A DNA stretch of 64,000 bases from an uncultured Bacteroidales bacterium (GTDB taxonomy: Bacteria > Bacteroidota > Bacteroidia > Bacteroidales > Muribaculaceae), in assembly GCA_945829225.1 (NCBI GenBank), contig CALZTY010000003.1:1-64000 (forward strand), given 5' to 3'. A program made the translations under genes and the position numbers. The notes beneath the pieces were generated by a model, which ran no database searches, was not told where the DNA came from, and saw nothing but the letters and a program-made list of their open reading frames with translations. This document shows, piece after piece, positions 59,705 to 64,000 of the stretch. Every line of letters starts with the position of its first letter. Position 1 is the first letter of the stretch.

Positions 59705-61012
59705 TTAGTCGATAGCTTCGTCAGCCTCGTAGCCACCCATTTCGCGGATAGCGTTCTTGAGCATTACATACTGCTGGAAGAGGTGGTTAACAGGCACCTC
59801 GCCCTTGGTGTAGTCGTGCATCGGGCTCTTGAGGAAGAAGCTCAAGAAGCGCTGGATGCCGTGACGGCCGGCGCGAGCAGCGAGGTCGCTGAGCAACACG
59901 AGGTCGAGGCACAAGGGAGCAGCGAGGATAGAGTCGCGGCACAAGAAGTTGATCTTGATCTGCATGGGGTAGCCCATCCAGCCGAAGATATCAATGTTGT
60001 CCCAACCTTCCTTGTTGTCGTTGCGCGGGGGATAGTAGTTGATGCGCACCTTGTGGAAGTAGTTGGTGTAGAGGTCGGGTTGGTTTTCGGGAACGAGGAT
60101 GGACTCGAGGGTGGAGAGCTTGGAAACTTCCTTGGTGCGGAAGTTGGCGGGCTCATCGAGAACGAGACCGTCGCGGTTGCCGAGGATGTTGGTTGAGAAC
60201 CAGCCGCTGAGGCCGAGGCAACGGGTGCCGATGATGGGAGCAAAGCCTGACTTCACCAGGGTTTGACCGGTCTTGAAGTCCTTGCCTGCGATGGGCATGC
60301 CGGTTTTCTCGGAGAGTTCCCACATAGCGGGGATATCAACGGTGGTGTTGGGAGCGCCCATGATGAAGGGAGCGCCCTCGGTGAGTGCAGCGTAAGCGTA
60401 GCACATAGAGGGAGCGATATGCTCCTTGTCGTCAGCCTTCATAGCGGCTTCGAGAGCGGCGAGGGTACCGTGAACTTGCTCGTCAACGGGCACGTAAACC
60501 TCGGTAGATGCAGCCCAGAGAACTACGACGCGGCTGCAGCCGTGCTGAGCCTTGAAGTCGCGGATGTCCTTGCGGAGTTGCTCAACCATCTCCCAGCGGG
60601 TGAAGCCCTTGAGGTAGTTCTCACCTTCGAGACGCTTGGCATAGTTGTGGTCGAAAGCAGCCTTCATAGGCTTGATAGCCTCGAGTTCTTCCTTGACGGG
60701 GTTGATGTCTTTCTCTTTGAGCACTTCAGCGTTGATGGCTGATTCGTAAGCGTTTGCAGGATAAACGTCCCAGGTGCCGAAAACGATGTCGTTGAGGTCG
60801 GTGATGGGTACGATTTCGTTATATTTCAGGTATTTGGCTTCAGCACCTTGTCCTACACGGATTTTGTCGTACTGAGTCATCGAGCCGATGGGTTTAGCGA
60901 GGCCTTTGCGAGCCATGAGCACACCGGTCATGAAAGTTGTGGCAACGGCACCGTTACCGACAACCATAACGCCGAGTTTACCCTCGGCGGGCTTTACTTT
61001 ACATTGAGTCAT
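59705..61012 (-). CDS. ino1: myo-Inositol-1(3)-phosphate synthase
   Basis: A 435-residue enzyme that converts glucose 6-phosphate to inositol phosphate with bound NAD. It has the Rossmann segment KLGVMVVGNGAVATTF (about 12-27), the conserved ASTEVYVP (about 165-172) and the catalytic-domain MGAPNTTVDIPAMWEL and GKDFKTGQTLVKS (about 243-255), the MIPS Lys-containing signature. The length fits the Bacteroidetes form. The ATG at 61012 is chosen over a TTG 6 nt upstream. It provides inositol phosphate for the lipid genes upstream, and its own promoter lies at 61093-61100. Confidence 0.95.
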   Translation of the reverse strand: MTQCKVKPAEGKLGVMVVGNGAVATTFMTGVLMARKGLAKPIGSMTQYDKIRVGQGAEAKYLKYNEIVPITDLNDIVFGTWDVYPANAYESAINAEVLKEKDINPVKEELEAIKPMKAAFDHNYAKRLEGENYLKGFTRWEMVEQLRKDIRDFKAQHGCSRVVVLWAASTEVYVPVDEQVHGTLAALEAAMKADDKEHIAPSMCYAYAALTEGAPFIMGAPNTTVDIPAMWELSEKTGMPIAGKDFKTGQTLVKSGFAPIIGTRCLGLSGWFSTNILGNRDGLVLDEPANFRTKEVSKLSTLESILVPENQPDLYTNYFHKVRINYYPPRNDNKEGWDNIDIFGWMGYPMQIKINFLCRDSILAAPLCLDLVLLSDLAARAGRHGIQRFLSFFLKSPMHDYTKGEVPVNHLFQQYVMLKNAIREMGGYEADEAID

Positions 61013-61092
61013 GATCAAAATAAAATATGTGTTATGTAGTTATGTTATATTCTCACATTTGAATGAAAACTGTGACTTGCAGTTTCAGCGGT

Positions 61093-61100
61093 CAAAGTTA
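61093..61100 (-). promoter_or_regulatory. Promoter of the inositol-phosphate synthase gene
   Basis: Minus-strand TAACTTTG with TTTG at 61119-61122 (18 nt spacing), giving a leader of about 75 nt before the ATG at 61012. Confidence 0.7.
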
Positions 61101-61170
61101 AAGAAAATTTCTTAATTGCAAAAAATAATTTAGTTTAAACAATGTGATAAATTGTGAATATTTACGGTAT

Positions 61171-61182
61171 TTATCGCGATAA
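61171..61182. promoter_or_regulatory. Perfect palindrome TTATCGCGATAA upstream of inositol synthase
   Basis: A 12-bp perfect dyad about 70 bp upstream of the -7 box and 36 bp past the HAD gene stop. A candidate operator; no factor is known to me for it. Confidence 0.4.
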
Positions 61183-61218
61183 TGCAAAAATATCTAAATT
61201 TCACGTCATTTTTAACAT

Positions 61219-61947
61219 TTAATTCTTAAAATCACTTAATAGCGCATTGGCGATTTCGGGCAATGTAGTAGACTTTTCTGCCAACATTTTTTGGGGATCG
61301 TCGTCGCGCCATTGGCGTCCTCGGATCCACGCGGTGTGGCAGCCGATAGCGCGCGCAGGTGAGATATCCTTGGAGATGCTGTCGCCGACGACGAGTACCT
61401 GCTCGGCGGGTAGGTCGAGGACTACGCAACCGAGGGTGAAGATGCGAGGGTCGGGCTTGCGCACGCCAACGACGGCGCTCTCGATGACGCCGCGGAAAAA
61501 TTTTCGGATGTCAAAGTCGCGCAATACGCTGTCGATGTTGCCATAGAAGTTGCTGACAGCCACCAGTGGATAGTGCTCGGCAAGAGCCTTGAGGGTTGTG
61601 GCAGCTTCGCCCACACAGGTGCGGGCATGTCGGTAGCATCCATCGGCGATGGTCTCGGCGAGAGCCTTGTCGGCAGCGGCAGCGATACCGTTTTGTGCCA
61701 AATACTCCATCTCGATGGCAATCTTGACGCGCATCAAGTCGGCAAAGGTAAAATTGGGCTTGATGAGCGGGTGGGTCGCCAGATAACGCTCGGCATGGAT
61801 ATATGCCGGCTTGAAGGTCTCCCAATCGAGGGTCAAACCATTGGCGATGTATTGGTCGTAGATTACCTCGCTCCAGTGGTCGCCACGGCTGTCGATGGTG
61901 CCGCCGTAGTCAAAGATGATGCCACGGATGTCGTTATTTGTTGTCAT
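61219..61947 (-). CDS. HAD-superfamily hydrolase in the inositol lipid cluster
   Basis: A 242-residue HAD protein. Motif I reads FDYGGTIDS (nucleophile D13, the second Asp replaced by Gly as in YjjG-like members), motif II VSNFYG (about 132-137), motif III KPDPRIF (about 165-171) and motif IV VVGDSISKDISPA (about 186-198). The context, between inositol-phosphate synthase and a CDP-alcohol transferase, makes it a candidate phosphatase for inositol phosphate or phosphatidylinositol phosphate; this is inference. It overlaps the small ORF upstream by 14 nt. Confidence 0.85.
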   Translation of the reverse strand: MTTNNDIRGIIFDYGGTIDSRGDHWSEVIYDQYIANGLTLDWETFKPAYIHAERYLATHPLIKPNFTFADLMRVKIAIEMEYLAQNGIAAAADKALAETIADGCYRHARTCVGEAATTLKALAEHYPLVAVSNFYGNIDSVLRDFDIRKFFRGVIESAVVGVRKPDPRIFTLGCVVLDLPAEQVLVVGDSISKDISPARAIGCHTAWIRGRQWRDDDPQKMLAEKSTTLPEIANALLSDFKN

Positions 61948-62152
61948 AGCCTATGTCGATGATGCCCACCTCGGTGGCGTTGGCGCATACATAGGGCCAC
62001 GAGAAGGTCACGCTCTTGCCGCCGGAGTCGATGGTGGCGACCAGGTTGGCGCGTTCGTTGTTGATAGCGCGACCGATGTAATACTGCCCGTTGATGCTCA
62101 GTTTGAGCCACTTGTTGGCGGGAAATTGTTCGAATTGCGGGGTTGTTTCCAT
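61934..62152 (-). CDS. Small conserved-context protein, unknown function
   Basis: A 72-residue protein (METTPQFEQFPANKWLKL at the start, then SINGQYYIGRAI, VATIDSGGKSVTFSWPYV and EVGIIDIGYDNK). The pattern suggests four or five beta strands; there is no membrane segment and no motif I can name. The ATG at 62152 is chosen; a TTG at 62182 overlapping the upstream stop would add ten residues. It overlaps the HAD gene by 14 nt and lies between the two lipid enzymes, so it may be an accessory subunit. Confidence 0.65.
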   Translation of the reverse strand: METTPQFEQFPANKWLKLSINGQYYIGRAINNERANLVATIDSGGKSVTFSWPYVCANATEVGIIDIGYDNK

Positions 62153-62178
62153 GGATAAAAGTGTGTAAGGAGGAGAGG

Positions 62179-63117
62179 TCAATACTTGCCTTGCTCGATG
62201 TCGCAGGTGAAATGCCTGCAGATGCTCTCGTGACGGCGCACCATATATATAAGGAGTGCGTTGAGCACGACGAGTTCAAATACAAAGTACAAGTAGGGCA
62301 TTCCGGCGAATAAAGAAGCAAACAAGGCGATTGTGCGCCAGTTAAATGACAGTATGTTGGTATATTTCATCAGGGGGAGCGAAGCGGCGCGGAAGTCTTG
62401 TCGCAGAGCGGTGGGGAGTTCCTCGTCGCCCCAACGCTCGGCTGTGGTAGCGCGCAGACGTTGCATCGCCGGGGTAGTAGCCTCTTGATTGCGAGTATAT
62501 TGAGTGTAGAAATAGAGAACAATCTTGCGACGGAAGTCTTTGCTCCACGACAGGGCATTGAGGCGTGGCTCCAAGTCGGCAGAGCGGTCGAGTTCGCTGC
62601 CCTCTTTGCCCTTGACATGGAGGAGGTGGAATTGTCTGTAATAGTCAGCCATAGCGGCTTGCTTGCCGTGGCACACACCGGTGATGGCAGCGATTGTCCA
62701 GATTAGCCATGGGTGGGCGCTGAAGAATGGGTCTACAGCGTTCATACGCAGGCAGATAGAGGCATAGATGGTGAAGAACCACAGATCGCCGCTGATGCCG
62801 TCGAGGATGCGCCCGATGGGCGAGTAATTGCCGGTGAGGCGGGCGAGTTGACCATCGCAACTGTCAAAGGTGTTTGCCCAAATCAACAGGAGCATACCGA
62901 TGACATTAATCCACAAGTCATTGTAATAGAAGCATATGCCGGCACCTACGCCCAGAAATATTGAGGAGATGGTCACGGCATTGGGGGTCACACCGATGCG
63001 ACGGAACAGATATGCCCAGGCGAAGCCGATGGGGCGGTAAAATGCCAAGTCGATATGCTCCTCTGTGTCGGAGGATTTCAGCGATTTGCGGTATTGTTCT
63101 TTGAGGTCAACAAACAT
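62179..63117 (-). CDS. CDP-alcohol phosphatidyltransferase (inositol lipid synthesis)
   Basis: A 312-residue membrane enzyme. The signature is CDGQLARLTGNYSPIGRILDG (about 90-110), i.e. DGxxAR, eight residues, G, three residues, D; the final Asp is one residue later than in the usual DxxxD pattern (DGISGD). Six hydrophobic helices surround it, with a long soluble loop (about 165-235). By cluster context it probably transfers a phosphatidyl group from CDP-diacylglycerol to inositol phosphate or inositol. It is 4 nt after the PAP2 gene. Confidence 0.9.
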   Translation of the reverse strand: MFVDLKEQYRKSLKSSDTEEHIDLAFYRPIGFAWAYLFRRIGVTPNAVTISSIFLGVGAGICFYYNDLWINVIGMLLLIWANTFDSCDGQLARLTGNYSPIGRILDGISGDLWFFTIYASICLRMNAVDPFFSAHPWLIWTIAAITGVCHGKQAAMADYYRQFHLLHVKGKEGSELDRSADLEPRLNALSWSKDFRRKIVLYFYTQYTRNQEATTPAMQRLRATTAERWGDEELPTALRQDFRAASLPLMKYTNILSFNWRTIALFASLFAGMPYLYFVFELVVLNALLIYMVRRHESICRHFTCDIEQGKY

Positions 63118-63121
63118 AGGA

Positions 63122-64000
63122 CTATGATTTGGTAGGACTTATATATAATGTGTACCTGTTGACAAAGCGAGCGACAGCTGGGATGCGCATCAGCAAGCCC
63201 TCAAAGAGAGCATAGCCGATGAACGTGACGACGATGCCTCCGAGGACATCGAGAATATAGTGGTGAGAGGTGTAGACGGCGGTGAACCATATGCCGGCGC
63301 AGATGACAGCCCACGCGATGCGCATAGCCAGCGGGCAGCGGGCTCGTAGCGCATAGATGAATGCCACCAACATATAGGCGGAGTGGAGCGAGGGCATAGC
63401 AGCAAAGACATTGGCGTTGCGCGCATACAAACCATCGAAGATGCCCACGCCGAGCATGCTGTCGAAGCGTCCCAAGCCGGCGACCTCGCCGGTGGTGCCG
63501 GTGATGAAGTCAAAGCCATGCGAGGCGACATACCATGGCGGCGCTGCCGGGTGGATGTAGTAGCCGGCAAAGCCCACAAGGTTGACCAACAGGAATACTA
63601 TGGCGAAGTGGAGATAAGTGCGGCGTTGCCCCTTGGCATATAGCCAGATGCCGAAGGCGATGGGCACGGGTACCCAGCACAGGTAGAATATTCCGGCGAG
63701 GAAATCCATCCACGCGGTGTTGTGGATGGCAAAGAACTCGTTTGGGGTGAGGCACTCGCCGGCGGCTGTCGTGATGCCGAAGAGCGATTTCTCACACTCA
63801 TACAGTCCTTGGATATCCACGCTGTTGACCGTGTAATTGGGTAGCAGGTTCATCCAGTCGTAACTGATACCGAAGATGAAGAATGGAGCCAAGGCTACCA
63901 CCAGGCGACGCGAGCCGTTGCTGAGCATAAACATCAGCAAGATAAGCGCGGCGAGCAGCGAGTGCTCGGGGCGGAAGCCGATAAAAACGCCGGTCACCAC
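63122..64000 (-). CDS. PAP2-superfamily enzyme, inositol phosphoryl-ceramide synthase-like (partial)
   Basis: At least 292 residues; the start lies beyond the window. It is a polytopic membrane protein with a PAP2/AUR1-type active site: FAAMPSLHSAYMLVAFIYAL (motif 2 region) and YTSHHYILDVLGGIVVT (motif 3), with a further SHGF/HPAAPPWYV loop before. Enzymes of this fold move phosphoinositol head groups to ceramide (AUR1-like) or remove lipid phosphates. Its position next to phosphatidyltransferase and inositol synthase genes supports a final step in inositol sphingolipid synthesis. Confidence 0.88.
   Translation of the reverse strand: MVTGVFIGFRPEHSLLAALILLMFMLSNGSRRLVVALAPFFIFGISYDWMNLLPNYTVNSVDIQGLYECEKSLFGITTAAGECLTPNEFFAIHNTAWMDFLAGIFYLCWVPVPIAFGIWLYAKGQRRTYLHFAIVFLLVNLVGFAGYYIHPAAPPWYVASHGFDFITGTTGEVAGLGRFDSMLGVGIFDGLYARNANVFAAMPSLHSAYMLVAFIYALRARCPLAMRIAWAVICAGIWFTAVYTSHHYILDVLGGIVVTFIGYALFEGLLMRIPAVARFVNRYTLYISPTKS

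Noticed and set aside
58825..59736. 303-codon minus-strand frame covering the nitroreductase and the tandem repeats
   Set aside because: Antisense to a gene with intact nitroreductase motifs; the repeated peptide (NHSQIT-like) comes only from translating the 23-bp DNA repeats.
1..64000. tRNA or rRNA genes, IS elements, integrases
   Set aside because: No cloverleaf, T-loop consensus, rRNA segment, transposase or recombinase motif was recognised; the inversion proposed at 52049-52362 would therefore need a recombinase encoded elsewhere.

Overview
The window looks like chromosome of a Bacteroidales bacterium, probably near the Muribaculaceae/Prevotellaceae. The evidence is: (i) repeated Bacteroidetes-type promoters (TTTG about 20 nt before TAnnTTTG, with no classical -35/-10); (ii) secreted proteins with type IX-style C-terminal sorting domains, PCMD, DUF4923, DUF4143 and bacterial GH3 proteins; (iii) a KdsD-like SIS isomerase without CBS domains; and (iv) an inositol-lipid gene cluster. 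Family placement is inference. No rRNA, tRNA, CRISPR array or insertion sequence was recognised.

Layout. 1-600: AT-rich pair, a small partner ORF plus a VapD-like Cas2-fold protein. 628-3437: mscL-aroK-alanine-dehydrogenase-like-rnhA operon. 3438-4409: PCMD surface protein. 4579-11065: ten collinear minus-strand genes (kdsD, degenerate PfkB kinase, ribH, lipoprotein, SUI1 factor, nitroreductase, rnz, tadA, lpxB, LMW phosphatase), mixing LPS/KDO, riboflavin and RNA processing. 11211-20573: one 9.4-kb gene for a secreted LamG/Fn3 giant, divergent from a T9SS adhesin-like protein (20758-23127). 23283-28259: lrgAB, an acetyltransferase whose promoter implies a leaderless mRNA, a HAD phosphatase, a CapD/PglF-type sugar dehydratase and a DUF4923 protein. 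28335-32941: secreted endonuclease I, GH3-family protein and alkaline phosphatase in one operon, suggestive of phosphate recovery from DNA. 33022-38504: membrane-anchored GNAT, two FKBP isomerases, His-rich CobW-type metallochaperone and purB. 38828-41468: four-subunit 2-oxoacid:ferredoxin oxidoreductase. 41547-43200: AT-rich AbiEi/AbiEii toxin-antitoxin pair. 43281-45647: GH2 glycosidase.

The most interesting region is 45827-52514. A five-gene minus-strand operon (Hanks-type Ser/Thr kinase with a transmembrane helix, WG-repeat protein, outer-membrane beta-barrel, lipoprotein, S41 protease lipoprotein) has no promoter of its own that I can find. Just upstream lies a 314-bp AT-rich segment bounded by perfect 21-bp inverted repeats (52049-52069 and 52342-52362). 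It holds a single good promoter, sitting at the inner edge of the right repeat and pointing AWAY from the operon into a probable terminator. This is the architecture of an invertible, phase-variable promoter, read here in the OFF orientation for the kinase operon. No recombinase lies in the window, so inversion would need one acting in trans.

52514-57519: rlmL-like methyltransferase, purD, membrane protein, pdxB, thioredoxin. 57525-58808: DUF4143 ATPase. 59006-59626: lipoprotein nitroreductase, with a 23-bp tandem repeat in the shared upstream region. 59705-64000: inositol lipid genes (myo-inositol-phosphate synthase, HAD, small ORF, CDP-alcohol phosphatidyltransferase, PAP2 enzyme running off the window end), resembling the inositol-lipid cluster known from Bacteroides.
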